This document shows positions 36,625-47,646 of a stretch of DNA of 64,000 bases, in pieces. Position numbers and translations under genes: made by a program. Each line of letters starts with the position of its first letter. Positions within the stretch are counted from its first letter, which is position 1. The notes below the pieces were generated by a model, which searched no databases, was not told where the DNA came from, and saw only the letters and a program-made list of their open reading frames with translations. Source of the stretch: Physcia stellaris (Eukaryota; Ascomycota; Lecanoromycetes; Caliciales; Physciaceae); contig JABSSW010000005.1 of the NCBI GenBank assembly GCA_018902385.1, forward strand, positions 248,001-312,000, read 5' to 3'.

Positions 36625-37209
36625 TCATCGAGAAGCTGTGATTGCGAGAAACACCCCCCAGCCTAGGCCCACCAGACTACCAACAAGGGTCCTTCGTTCG
36701 ACGGGTATCACCGTGTAATTGAGTAGACTGACTGCCGGCCAGAGTTTATACCCAGCGAACATCATTGGCACAAGTTTCTGAAGGGTAAGGTCAGCTCAGT
36801 GTGCTCACAATCCTCAATCAGGGCGGTAGACCTCCTTGACCGCTTGCAGACACTCATTTGGCGGGATGCCCTGCAATAATCTGACCCCCCCAATGAACAG
36901 TGTGACGTTGATGAGGGCGAGTATTGTCTGATCGAAGGCGAACTTCATCGCTGTATTCTTGACATTGAGCTTCTTCTCCACCTCCACGCCCCTGCCTCCG
37001 TCATCTACTGCAATCTTCCGTGTAGTATAGCCCGGCAAGAGCTTCTCAATCTTTTGCTGCCAAAGGTAATTAGGCGGGGTCGAAAGCAAGGTGAAGGTGA
37101 CAAGAGCGAGGATCGGAGGGTTGCTGTTGGTGAAGTAGGTAGCGACGAGCGAGGAGCAGAGGGAGAGGAATGCGGACTGTAGCGTGGCGACTAGGATGCG
37201 AGGAGCCAT
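36625..37209 (-). CDS. Mpv17/PMP22-family organelle membrane protein
   Basis: Two exons, 37209-36832 and 36777-36625, with a 54-base intron that has a weak donor (GTCTAC) and acceptor CTTCAG. They give 176 residues, the usual family length. The family core is clear: LSTPPNYLWQQ, then KNTAMKFAFDQT, then KLWPAVSLLNYTVIPVERR and the C-terminal GLGWGVFLAI segment. Four hydrophobic segments are expected. Members sit in peroxisomal, mitochondrial or vacuolar membranes and are thought to form channels. In Neurospora the Woronin body sorting protein WSC belongs to this family, but that assignment cannot be made for this gene from sequence alone. An in-frame upstream stretch (to 37,518) lacks family features, so the ATG at 37,209 is preferred. 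Confidence 0.88.
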
Positions 37210-37644
37210 CTGAATAGGACTGTCGATGAGGGACACAGAGGTTGAGCAGGATGAGGTAAGAACTGTTGTAAGCACTTGGGTTGCGATGTAGAGAGTATGA
37301 AGTTTGTTCCTGACGCGGAGTGACGCGACTGGTGCACTTCGCAGATCTCTTCCGGACTTATGGTGCCATATCTCCGCCCTATCAATTATCTCTAGTCTTT
37401 GAGGCTTCCGATGCTGCTCTTTCCCATGATTTCTGTCACCAATCCACCAAATGAAAAGACCAAATACTTTTCTAGCAGTAGAAACTCTGTCATCTGTCAT
37501 TGAGCAAGCTCCAAGCATGAGTAATAGTCAATGTAGCTCTGGTCTGCTCGACAATGATTCCGTGTCTGCCATAGACAGATCCACGGCAATTGCAAGACGA
37601 CTAAGCCTCCACAATGCGATAGGGTCTTTGCGAATCTCTGTCAC

Positions 37645-39513
37645 ATGGCATTAGAGACAGATATCCTCAAGTATCAATATCAGCCCTTGGAGGAGGGTTT
37701 TGCTTTCCGACTCCTCGTCCTTGAGATAGGTCAGGAAAAGGAAGACATTCGATGCTCTCTGAAACATACTTCCTTAGAATATCCTGATATTCAGTATGTG
37801 GCTTTGTCCTACACTTGGGGTGATCAGAATGACCGACGACTAATATCGGTTGATGGATGCTCAGTCTCTATCACCGCGAACCTCTATTCTGCACTTTACA
37901 GGCTGAGAAAGCCGATTGAGAATATCATGATCTGGGCAGACGCAATATGCATTGATCAGTCCAATCGCAACGAAAGAGAGCGGCAAGTCGGGATGATGGA
38001 TCAAATCTACAGGTTAGCAGCCCATGTAGTTGCCGATCTTGGTGAGGAAGATGAGCAATCAAAGCTAGCGTTCCAGCTTGCCTCGGATATTATTGGCGTT
38101 GTGCGAGAGCTAGAAGACGATGTGGTGATTAAGGAGCCTGAATTTGAGAGTTATGGACTGCCTAATTGGCAAGACAAGGCTTGGCCAGCTTGGACAAATT
38201 TTCTTCAACGCCCGTGGTTTCGACGGGTATGGGTAATCCAAGAATTTGCTCTTGCGAAAGAGGTTAAGATGTTGTGTGGAAAGACCTTTTTTCCCTGGCA
38301 GGCTTTAGAGTACACAATATCCATGATGAACCATCATGGTTTTGGGGAAAACCAGCGGAGTATTCGCGATCAGTCCTATGCGGGCATCTTAAAGGCTTCT
38401 AGGAGTACTGTGAATATCATGAGCATGACAATTCTTAGGCGTCAGGTGGAAGCGAATCAGAAGATGACGCTTTCGGAGCTATTAGCTTTCACGAGGATCT
38501 GCGAAGCTACTGATCCAAGAGACAAAGTATATGCTTTTCTTGGACTAGCTACGATTACAGCTGGCCAGGAGCTCTACATCAGCTACACTCAATCAACGAG
38601 TGTTGTTTACCAGCGCTATGCAAGTTGGCAAATCAATCACGGTATGGCTATGGAGATGCTGTATCGAGCTGGCGGTCCTAGCTCGTTGACTGGCTTACCG
38701 TCCTGGTGCCCGGACTGGAGTCGTCGCCGGCCTGATAGCTATCTTGGCAGACTTTATTTTCCGGATGGCAGGACTAAAATCTATCGATGTTCTGGCATTC
38801 ATGAGCCAGAAATTCATCTTGATGCTCGGCAGTCAACCGTAAGTGTGAGCGGGGTGGTCGTGGACTATATCACAGAAGTTGGTAGTCCAATGTTCTGGGA
38901 CGAGAGTAGACCGCTGTCTGATAACGACATCTGGGAAAGATCACTTGAGTGGGAAGCCGAGACCCAAAGATTGAAGGTCAAGCTGCAGAATTACCCTACT
39001 GGGGAGGCTGTTGACGAGGCCTATTGGAGAACATTGATCGGTAACAAAACACACACAGATGGAGCGCTCCCTGGCGATTTTGCGAAATCCCATGCAGCGC
39101 ATCTAGAGACGCAGAAAGCATACAGACAAGGCTCGTCAGTCTCTAATGGATCTGGGAACCTACCATTTTCGCGTACGCTTGCGTCGACAGCAGCATCGAC
39201 AACTTTTGAGGAGCTTGAAAATCTAGCCCGACCTTTCCGTCTAGGCACACAAGTTATGTTCTGGAGAAGACGTTTCTGTATCACAAAGAAAGGCTACATG
39301 GGTATGGTTCCAATGAATGCGGCCGAAGGTCACTTGATCAGCATCTTCTTGGGTGGCTCAGCTCCGTTTGTCCTTAAGCCTGAAGTCAGAGAACCACAAC
39401 ACATTGCTAGGGTTTACTACCAGCTAGTAGGAGAGTGCTATTTGCATGGTATAATGAACGGAGAGTTCTTTCAAGGGCTAACAATAGACAAGAAAACATT
39501 CGAGATACAGTGA
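37645..39513 (+). CDS. Heterokaryon incompatibility (HET) domain protein
   Basis: A single-exon gene of 622 codons with an ATG start. The HET domain (PF06985 type) spans about residues 50-240, with its three diagnostic blocks: YVALSYTWGD at 51-60, IWADAICIDQ at 96-105 and ERERQVGMMDQIY at 110-122. A block containing PWFRRVWVIQEFALA follows. The C-terminal half is the variable region common in this family, ending in a FRLGTQVMFWRRRF stretch near residue 535 and GLVPMNAAEG-like sequence. HET proteins trigger cell death or growth arrest after fusion of unlike mycelia, and many copies exist in each genome. It is divergent to the Mpv17 gene, with 435 bases between the start codons. Confidence 0.93.
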   Translation: MALETDILKYQYQPLEEGFAFRLLVLEIGQEKEDIRCSLKHTSLEYPDIQYVALSYTWGDQNDRRLISVDGCSVSITANLYSALYRLRKPIENIMIWADAICIDQSNRNERERQVGMMDQIYRLAAHVVADLGEEDEQSKLAFQLASDIIGVVRELEDDVVIKEPEFESYGLPNWQDKAWPAWTNFLQRPWFRRVWVIQEFALAKEVKMLCGKTFFPWQALEYTISMMNHHGFGENQRSIRDQSYAGILKASRSTVNIMSMTILRRQVEANQKMTLSELLAFTRICEATDPRDKVYAFLGLATITAGQELYISYTQSTSVVYQRYASWQINHGMAMEMLYRAGGPSSLTGLPSWCPDWSRRRPDSYLGRLYFPDGRTKIYRCSGIHEPEIHLDARQSTVSVSGVVVDYITEVGSPMFWDESRPLSDNDIWERSLEWEAETQRLKVKLQNYPTGEAVDEAYWRTLIGNKTHTDGALPGDFAKSHAAHLETQKAYRQGSSVSNGSGNLPFSRTLASTAASTTFEELENLARPFRLGTQVMFWRRRFCITKKGYMGMVPMNAAEGHLISIFLGGSAPFVLKPEVREPQHIARVYYQLVGECYLHGIMNGEFFQGLTIDKKTFEIQ

Positions 39514-40796
39514 GAAGCACAAAAGCATGTCTTTCGAGCCCTCCCAAAATTTGATCGCGATCGAAGCTCGCCCTTTCCAGGGGCGACACGCATTGTGGAT
39601 GAAACCCCAGTAGAATTGCTACTAGGATCAAACCTAGAGCACTGTGTGCTCCATCCTGGTTGCCAAGACCTCTCGGGGCATACTACTTTACATAACACGA
39701 CCCTTTCAATCTGATATGATGTACTTGACAGAGGACATTCCTACATGTCCTCCAGCCTCAACTATCCATTGTCCTGGCCACTAAAGTTGAAGATCTTGAA
39801 CTCTTCATGGAACAAAAATCTTGCAGCTCGTCCCGAAACTAGAAAAGCTCTGCGAGACGTCCTTCAAGAACATTGAATAAAGGATTATGTTCTCGACCGT
39901 AAGGTTCCAACAAGCGAGTTATCCAGAAGATTTGTACTAATAACATTGCATATAATAATCAAAACCAAAAAGAGCATTTTCTTATGCATATTTAGAATAA
40001 AATTCCCGAAACCAATCTTATTCGTTTTGCACACAAATCGAATGCGAAAGTCTACGGAATCGATGGTCAGCAGCGCGAAAGTGCTTCTCCATCGCTCTTG
40101 ATGAGCTCAATATCAGGTCCTAGGGAGTAGACGGGGAGAAATGTTATAATATGTCAAGTTTCCTGGTATATCCGAAGGATCCCGCTGTTGAAATTTACAA
40201 CATAGTACTTGGAAATACACTACCTTTGGTTAAGAGACGTTTAAGACATCAACGGTAGGAGGGCGGGATCCGTCTCCGATTCTCCTTTCTATTTCAGTTT
40301 TCAGGCCGTTCCTGCTCAGAGAGAATAGTAAACATCATTGTCCGCTTCGTATCAAGTTTTCGAGAAGATTTAAAATGATAGCTTAGAAGCATGCTCTCTC
40401 TTTCAAGATTGGCGGTTGCGCTAGACTTGTGAACCAACGGCCGTCCTGATAATCAATCCATTCGCAGAATACGACTGGAAACGATTACGAAAAGTACTCT
40501 TTCACATTTTCAATGCCGTAAGATCCAAGGGAAATCGATCTGCCCCAATCCTCAAGATTGAGAAGCTGTCTGGATCATGCAAGAACGACCCATTGACTCG
40601 ACATTGACAAGCAATATTATGTCATTACTACTTTCAGATCATCTCCCTGCATTGGAAGTAGTATCAGTGTACGAGCTGCGGTTAGTGGGGGTACCTTGCA
40701 CGGTGGGTTCAGGATGAAGGTAATAGACAATATCTGTGGCGTTTCCTGGACGATTTCGAGAGCATTCGTGACCATGAAAACGTCCAATGATGAATT
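39514..40796. other. Intergenic
   Basis: Normal to slightly AT-rich, with no coding potential beyond short frames. It lies between the 3' ends of two convergent genes. Confidence 0.45.
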
Positions 40797-41456
40797 TCAA
40801 GGTCCCGGTAGCGACAGAAGAGCAATCTGAGATAACGTCTCAATGTACAACCTTCCCAACCCCAGAACTTGGACGTTGCCTTCCTCCCGCCTCTCGATCT
40901 TGAAATAAGCCTGTCTATTGCGATCACCATCCTCAAGATACAACCTTAACCCCCTCAATACGTCGTTTAGATTACCCCACGTGATCCTTGGGGGGTTCTG
41001 GAAACCACGAGCGAAAAATTTCCAGTCTTGATTTGGCCGTCGGAGGCTAGGCGCATGTTCATGCCAATTATTGTCAGGCAGAATTGCATCCACTCCGTGT
41101 GTTGTGGTTTCGCGGCCAACTTCGCGTGCCAGGAAAGCCAAGAAGGCCCCAAGCTCCCTCTTGTCGACTGTACGGAGGCTCAGGCTCAGCCGCAGGGTTA
41201 TGGGGGAGTCGGGGACGTCGAATCTATATGGAAAGAATCTGGGAAACCCAAGTCCACTGCCAATTGCATATCAGGACCCCTTTTTCAGACTTTACTCTTC
41301 GTCTGTGGAGAAAAGAAATAAAGAATTGGCTACAAACCTTGTAATATTACCATTCGTAGCCACCGAAGGGTGGAGCGAGATAAAAGGCGGCAACGAAAAA
41401 GAAATAACACTCTGTATGACCAACGCGAGGTAAGACAGAACTAATGGTAGACGCAT
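40797..41456 (-). CDS. Small secreted protein, unknown function
   Basis: A two-exon model. The ATG at 41456 begins a hydrophobic signal peptide (MRLPLVLSYLALVIQSV) and exon 1 ends at 41338 with donor GTTTGT. After an 81-base intron, exon 2 starts at 41256 (acceptor GGCAG) and ends at 40797, in phase, giving 192 residues. The mature protein contains PYRFDVPDSPITLRLS, ITWGNLNDVLRGLRLYL and a late VQVLGLGRLYI. This arrangement is common in uncharacterised fungal secreted proteins, where a TWG/TYG-N-L-x-x-V-L-x-G-L stretch precedes a final beta-strand. No Cys pattern or enzyme motif is present. A second acceptor (TCCCAG at 41,239-41,240) also fits in frame. Role unknown; a host- or habitat-interaction protein is possible. 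Confidence 0.62.
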
Positions 41457-42472
41457 AGCTTCTCTTTGACTGCGAAAGATACAATGGCCAACGGATTCGA
41501 TCGGCTTGCCAGCTCAGCACAATTGAGCAAGGAGAAAGAATAGAGACGTCAAGTTGGAATATACCTGCGCATATGTGTACCGCTTCTGTCGCATCCAAGC
41601 GGCGGCTTTTCTTCGCCTCTTGCCCGTGTTCACAATTGGAAACGCTTACGCGGGGGCTTCGCGGATATGGGGGTAGGAGGTACTGTACGCTTTTCTTTTA
41701 GCCGATCGCCACCCTTTTCGAGGACTCATTTCGTTATACAAGATCGCTTCCAGCTTCCTGATGTTGAACCGAGGATTCAAGTTGAACCTGGCTTGACGGT
41801 GTTGGGGCAGTCTAGGTTGCGATCCGTTCTTCTCGCGCAATATCGACCAACTGAAACAGCATCATGGTCAGGCATGGGAGACTACTGAAACGAGTCCTCT
41901 TCACTCCACGAGATATTTTGTTCTGGAAGATACTTAACTAGACTTGACTGGGCGCGAGATGATCTTTAAGCTTGTGATTGACATCACCATCTGAGATACG
42001 AATGGCTACCATAGTTTGGCATCCATAGACCACCTTCAGAAGACACAAATGTTCACCAGGCTCTCAGGTTTGTGAACAGGTCAATAAATACAACGACCCT
42101 TTTTCTTAGACAAACAGGAGTAGATCTGCCATTGTGCGTTGGGTCGGCTGATCCATGGCTACGTGGAATGATCAAAAATCGTTCGTGTGGATTAGCAGCC
42201 ACCAGACACATCGTAGTGAGACCCTTCTTGTCGCATTCCAGACCATAGGCTATTGTTGTCGACTAACTTTCAGTTCTCACGTGGACGCTTGTTCATGATT
42301 TCAATTTGGGTCGGAGGCGTGCACAGCAGGAGCACAGCCTCAGTCCGCCGCCGTGGGGCTGGTGTCGCTGATCAACCGCTTCCCCACGTAGCTGAAATCG
42401 GTCTCTTTGGTTCATGCAAGACTCGTCCACCTAGGCTGTCTGTGTCAATAGGATTACCAAAAGATTGCGGTC
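41457..42472. other. Intergenic, divergent promoter region
   Basis: Lies between the start of the minus-strand secreted protein gene and the start of the plus-strand P450 gene. It should hold both promoters. No coding segment is supported. Confidence 0.4.
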
Positions 42473-44201
42473 ATGGCATATCTACTGTCGATATCGATCA
42501 CAGCTCTTGCCTTCATCTTAGCGGGTACCATGTTCTTGTACGGCCATTTTACCAAGCAAGACTCTCGAGAGCCACCGCAAGCACCATCGACCATACCATT
42601 AATCGGCCACGTCATTGGCCTTATGCGAAGCAAATTCAACTATTATGTACAACTAAGGTGAGACCATGAGAGGGTTTTTGTACCCAATTCAGATATACAT
42701 AATCAAAGGCTTTTCTGATTTTCCACGTAGCCAACAAATCTCGTCACCGATCTTCACATTGACGATGCCAGGCCAAAAGATGTACATAGTCACAACACTG
42801 GGACTTATCCAGATTATTCAGAAAATGCCGAAACTATTAGCGTTCCCACCTATAGAAGCCAAGTTCGCCAGCCAAATTTGCGGCACAAGTGCAGAGGCAC
42901 ACGAGATCTTGATGAAAAATGTCAACGGTGACGAAGGCAGCTGGGGCTTGTCAATGGATACATACGAAGCTATGCGTGCTGCATTAAAGCCCGGTACCGC
43001 GCTCGACAGCATGAATCGTCTGATGGTACAAAGCGTTGCCGCATCGCTTGACAGCTTGGCCGCAAAGGACGGCAAAAGCAGAAAAATCCACCTCTCTTCC
43101 TGGCTCCGTCATAGCATAACAGCAGCTACCACGAACTCGGTTTATGGGCCTCAAAACCCCTTCAAAGCCCGACAGGTCGTAGAGGCATTCTGGTTTGCAT
43201 CATAGCGTTCTTTTCATCGTCAGTGGTAGGCTGACTTATTCAAGGCAATTCGAGAATAATCTCATGTCCATCCTCGTGGGTATTCTGCCATCAATCATGG
43301 CTCGCAAAGGCCTCACGGGCAGAGCAACAGTCGTTAAAGCGTTCGAAAGCTATTTCCTGGCTGGAGGTCATAAGCAGGCTTCAGTGCTAATGCAGAACCG
43401 ATTTGATACAGGCGCAAGAAATGGAATTGCAATCAAAGACATTGCTCGTTTCGAGATAGGAGGCGCTCTAGCGCTCCTAGTCAATACTGCACCCGCCACT
43501 TTTGGATGCTGCTGCTCGTCTATGCCGATCCTGGTCTTCTTGAGGAGGTACGGCAAGAAGTCGGATCGGTCATAGAACGAACCTCGGATAGCTTTGGGTC
43601 CACTAACCATATCGACATTACCAGTCTGAAGTCGACTTGCCCGCTTTTGACATCAACCTTTCAAGAAGTTCTTCGCTACCGATCAATGGGCACTTCAGTA
43701 CGCCAAGTTACGAAAGACACGCTACTAGATGGTCAATGGCTTCTGAAGAAAGATAGCATGGTTCAAATGCCAAGCCGTGTGCTGCACAGTGATTCTTCTC
43801 TTTGGGGGCCAGAAGCACATGAATTTAATCCCCGACGCTTTATGAAGAGTGAAGGACAGCCGACGAAGAGTAAAAGAGCGCCCGCCGCCGCTTTCAGAGC
43901 CTTCGGTGGCGGCTCCACGCTCTGTCCAGGTCGTCATTTTGCCACCAATGAGGTTTTGGCCGTGGTCTCCATGTTCGTTATGCGTTACGAAATGGTCCCG
44001 CTGAGTGGCAAATGGACTTTACCAACAGTTGAAAAAAGTAATGCTGCTTCGGTGATAATGGAGCCAGATACAGACGTCGAGGTCTTGGTTTCTCAAAGGG
44101 AGGGCTACGAGGGAGATCGTTGGTCCTTTGAGTTGAAAGACTCTGACGAAATATTCGCAGTGGCTGCTGAAGACACTGCGGAATACCAGAGCGGCGCTTA
44201 A
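42473..44201 (+). CDS. Cytochrome P450 monooxygenase (CYP7/8-like fungal type), with an apparent one-base frame break
   Basis: Three exons: 42473-42657, 42731-43192 and 43245-44201, with introns of 73 and 52 bases that fit in phase. The N-terminus is a membrane anchor (MAYLLSISITALAFILAGTMF) followed by a Pro-rich hinge. The protein shows the I-helix region (NTAPATF), the ExxR motif (EVLR) and the heme-binding loop FGGGSTLCPGRHFA. The pattern resembles fungal P450s often annotated as 7-alpha-hydroxylase or prostacyclin-synthase-like. Near 43,496-43,505 the frame must slip by one base to pass from NTAPATF into WMLLLVYADPG, at a run of four T. No intron fits there. This is either a recent inactivating deletion or a base-calling error in a homopolymer. 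Substrate unknown; no cluster partners are obvious. Confidence 0.8.
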
Positions 44202-44509
44202 CATGCATGATGGTGCTTGTGGGTAATAGAATTCTATGGGGATTGCCGAAAATCGCTACGTTACTTTCGGCATGCCAAATTGTCCGTCAAGTCTTCAAGC
44301 CTATCTGAGCCGTTTTAACTCATGCAAAGCCTTCTTACAGGTCCTAGATCATCGAAGTGTGAGACGGCGGCAAGTGCTTACAAGGGAAAAAGAAAGGACG
44401 CTTCTGTGACCGAAAAAATGGTTCGAGATTCCTTCAAGAGATGACATTCATTAACAATCCTTTTCAATCCCTCCGCCCCCCTGTGCTACTGGTTATCTTT
44501 CCCAGTCCC

Positions 44510-44661
44510 ACCCTCTCAAGATCCCGGATACATCGAACACCTACACTGCGGCCCCGAAATATCATGATCTTCACAAAAGGAATACCGCGTCCCCGCCGCC
44601 TCACACAAATTCTTGCAGATCGATCCGGCGTGCTGTGACAGCTCTGCGCACCCATCACTAA
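44510..44661 (-). pseudogene. Out-of-frame third Cys module
   Basis: Directly downstream of the Cys-rich gene and in another frame, a minus-strand stretch repeats its module: DGCAELSQHAGSICKNLCEA, AGTRYSFCEDHDISG and a closing C-x-C. It looks like a third unit lost from the protein by a frame change, or used by an alternative splice form. No splice site is obvious. Confidence 0.5.
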
Positions 44662-45410
44662 TCACAGAGCCGCGACCGGCCACCCGGGACACTGTGTACA
44701 CGAAGCAAACTGCCCCGAAATATCCCTATCCCTACAGTACGGATATCTCGCCCCGGCCGCGTTACATATATACCTACAGCACGGATTCGGCGTGCTGGGA
44801 CAGCTCTCCGGGACCGTACCATAAGTCAGGTCGCAATCGGTGGTCCCCAGACACGGATCACATCTACTGTACTTGCTTGTGAGATCGCGTTCGCTGCAGA
44901 AGTTAAAAGGCACTAGGGCTGCGCCGCAGATGTATTTGCAGCAGGGGTTGTTTTTGACGGGGCAGGTAGCAGCGCTGGTACTTATGGGGCAGGATGATGT
45001 TGTTGATGTGCTGCTTATTGTTGATGACGAGGAGCTGCTTGTTGTTGAAGATGAAGAACTGCTTTGCGTGGACGACGCGTCGCTCGTTATTGCTGATGTG
45101 ACGAGGCAAGAGCAGGCTGAGGAGAGGCGCGAAGGGGAGTTGGCGCAGGGTCCGGAGAGGGCGGTAGGGGTTGGCGAAGGGGCGCTGGAAAGGTTAATTT
45201 GAGATCACTCGTGGTGCTGGAAGACGAAAGAAGATCGGGGGAAGTTTACGATGTTGCTAATTGCTTTGTGCAGAAGGCGGTGTCGCTCTTGCTTTGATAG
45301 GATATCACGGCCCTAAAACAATTGTCCCGGTTGCAGGCGGCCGCTGTCAGGCTGGGAAGAAAGAGGAGGGGAGCGAGGAGCAAGAGGGTGATGCGGTGCA
45401 GGGCAGACAT
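44662..45410 (-). CDS. Secreted modular Cys-rich protein
   Basis: Two exons, 45410-45250 and 45184-44662, joined in phase across a 65-base intron (donor GTAAAC, acceptor TTCCAG), give 227 residues. A signal peptide (residues 1-23, rich in Leu) leads to a short N-terminal domain with CNRDNC, a further Cys, and ANSPSRLSSACSCL, as in many fungal secreted proteins. A long Ser/Thr-rich linker follows, probably O-glycosylated. Then come two related Cys modules, each with an NPCC(K/R)YIC motif, an xCxxxDxx(S) block about 14 residues later, and a closing CxxC. A third module follows out of frame. No named family is recognised. It could act in the cell wall or outside the cell, for example by binding carbohydrate, but this is inference. 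Confidence 0.7.
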
Positions 45411-45627
45411 GCTTGCAACACTGAGGATAAGTCTTCTTTTTCCGCTGTTAATACGGTACTCGCAGAAGAGGAACAGCTGGGACTGCTGATTTCAAGGTAA
45501 CTACAAAGTCGAAAACAATCCTGGTTCTTCTATCCTTTTGTACTTCAACATGCCCTCTTCATGTTCATTCATGGCTTTGGCCAGCACATCGACATCTGCA
45601 GTCTCGCGTCCATATCCAGTGTGCCCA

Positions 45628-45912
45628 TTACCAACGCGCATATTGGGCTGGGTCTAGAAGTAAGAATGAGATCGGATCTTCATCAGGTGGAACCATTTTA
45701 CGAGATTGACCGTTGAGTCTAACCTGTTGAGGACAGTTTAAGCGATAAAATCCATTCTGAGCGAACAGCTGGAGCTGGAAGTCTTGGGGACGCAATATTG
45801 GCATTCCGCCAAGCGCAGAATCGCCGGCGAGGACGAGTGGTCGTAGTTGAGTTGCCGCGGTATGGGCTTTTGAGAGGGTTTGGAATGCGAAGATGAGGAA
45901 CGTCCAGGCCAT
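45628..45912 (-). CDS. Possible small secreted protein
   Basis: An ATG-led frame of 94 codons with a plausible signal peptide (MAWTFLIFAFQTLSKAHTAA). The remainder contains repeated Phe/Gln/Leu stretches and one Cys. It sits upstream of the Cys-rich gene on the same strand, about 220 bases away. It has no recognisable domain and no intron signals were needed. Small secreted proteins of this size are common in fungi, but chance open frames are too. Confidence 0.35.
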   Translation of the reverse strand: MAWTFLIFAFQTLSKAHTAATQLRPLVLAGDSALGGMPILRPQDFQLQLFAQNGFYRLNCPQQVRLNGQSRKMVPPDEDPISFLLLDPAQYARW

Positions 45913-46207
45913 TGCAGATACATTCCGTCGAGCTAATCAAGGTACATTGCCTCCTACCCAAGCTACAGAAACCAAAAAGAAAGCTTACAACCTCGCCTCA
46001 TCAGAACCACTCTCCAAATCCAACAAGCCCGATCCCCGAATCCATCTCCAAGACAAAAAATCCCCTCCCACGGGCCACAACCAACCTCAACCAACCCAAA
46101 CCGCAACCCCCACAACCCCCTCCACCCAAGCCCCTCAAGCGTCCTCTCCCCCTCGCCCACCCCACACCTCTCCCCGGCACCCAACACCACCAACTCCTCA
46201 CTCCCCC

Positions 46208-46867
46208 TTACTCAACCCCGCCAAAACCCCAATCCCCTCCACAACATCCCCAAACTCCTTCTCCTCCCCGTATCCCCCTCCTCACCCTCAGCTTCGTAAC
46301 CGTGATCCCTCCCCCCGCCGGCGCGCCCAGCTGCCGGATCAGATCCCGGACAGACATGCACGCCGGCACGACGCGGCGCGAGACCAGGAGCTGCCGTTGG
46401 GCAGCCAGGGCTGGGTGCCGTCGTCCCAGTACTGGAGCATGATGTGGGACGAGGGGAAGATGTAGGAGAAGGTGGCGGGGGGCTGAAGGTGGGGGTGTGC
46501 CCGTAGAGCTTGGTGCCTGGGGGCTCGAAGCGTGCGGGCGCGGGCTCGTAGCGGGGGTGGGGACGGGGCGGTGGGGCGGGTGGGGATGGCTGGGGAGGGG
46601 TTCCTCGCGGCGGTAGGCTGGTGGGGAGGGGATTGGGGCTGGGATTGGCAGGGTGTAGCTGTAGTATAGTGGGAGGGCGGTTGCGATTGCGTAGGAGGGT
46701 GGGGAGTCGGGCGGTGGAGGGCGCTTGTCTGGTGGGACGCCCCCGTAGGGTGGTTCGCCTGAGAGAGTGATGAAGCGCCGGTTTGGGTTGGGGATCTCCA
46801 CTGGCGCTGGGGGCTTGCCGCCGTAGGGTGGCAGGCCGTCCACGGTGTTGTAGCGGGTGAGCGCCAT
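46208..46867 (-). CDS. Proline-rich hypothetical protein, frame uncertain
   Basis: Begins MALTRYNTVDGLPPYGGKPP at 46867 and has two PPYGG motifs, then a long Pro/Ser/His-rich region. The conserved-looking C-terminal parts lie in two frames. FSYIFPSSHIMLQYWDDGTQ near 46,440 is in another frame from VSVRDLIRQLGAPAG-like sequence near 46,340, which is back in the first. Two compensating indels in this GC-rich C-run region, or assembly errors, would explain it. The VRDLI-QLGAP pattern is familiar from uncharacterised fungal proteins. Function unknown. Confidence 0.45.
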   Translation of the reverse strand: MALTRYNTVDGLPPYGGKPPAPVEIPNPNRRFITLSGEPPYGGVPPDKRPPPPDSPPSYAIATALPLYYSYTLPIPAPIPSPPAYRREEPLPSHPHPPHRPVPTPATSPRPHASSPQAPSSTGTPPPSAPRHLLLHLPLVPHHAPVLGRRHPALAAQRQLLVSRRVVPACMSVRDLIRQLGAPAGGGITVTKLRVRRGIRGGEGVWGCCGGDWGFGGVE

Positions 46868-47646
46868 GGTGTTTCGGATAGGGGCGTGGGGATGAAGGTC
46901 CAGTGGTCGCAATGAAGAGGTCTCCGATTGTCTGGAAAGACGCAGGATGTTGGGGATGTTACAGTGTGGAAACGAACATGATTCAGGAGAAGGGAGTGAA
47001 ATAGGTTTTGGGGGGCTTATATACATAGGCTGTGTTTCAGGTCTCTGAGTCAATATGGGGTTGTGTGAACAGCGAAGTCGGTGGGATATTGCTCGGGCTG
47101 TGAACGGGTCGATTCCCCATTATGTTGACATGCTGCCATGATGGCCTGGATGATTCGGTGAGTCATGTGGATATTATCGTTGCTGCGTCCCTTAGCCTTG
47201 CTAGTCTGTCTCCTGAATGCCATGTGTAGCATTGGTTCTCAGAGAGCCCACATACTCCACTGAGAGGGAATTGTGTCCATATCAAGACTACTGAAAGTAT
47301 GAATAATACCTTTGTAAATTTAGGTTTTGGGAGCCTTTTACAGTTGCTGATGATTGCCGCATGATGGACAAATTGACTATGCAAGCTGTGTACGGATGAC
47401 GGTGGCTTTACCTCCAATGCGTGGTTGCCTTGTGATCCTGGTATCATTGTCTCATCACGGTTTGTGCAAAGACTGACTGGCACTATCGTAATCGGAGAGC
47501 AGTCTCGGTGATGATGTCAATTCCCTTACAGCTTCACGGTAGATGTGGCTCGTACTCTCCATGTAAATCGCGGATGGACTCACGGTCCTGCGGGTCATGC
47601 TCTCCGAGAGCAGATCAAAACTTGCCCCAGCCCTCTAACCTCCCAA
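46868..47646. other. Intergenic
   Basis: Normal composition. Only short frames without recognisable features occur. It should contain the promoter of the proline-rich gene on the right-hand side of that gene. Confidence 0.4.

Noticed and set aside
37210-37518. In-frame N-terminal extension of the Mpv17-family protein
   Set aside because: The protein has full family length from the ATG at 37,209, and the upstream residues lack any targeting or family pattern.
45893-46465. Two long plus-strand open frames rich in Pro, Ser and Thr
   Set aside because: They are mirror frames of a GC-rich, proline-rich minus-strand gene and arise from low-complexity C-runs.
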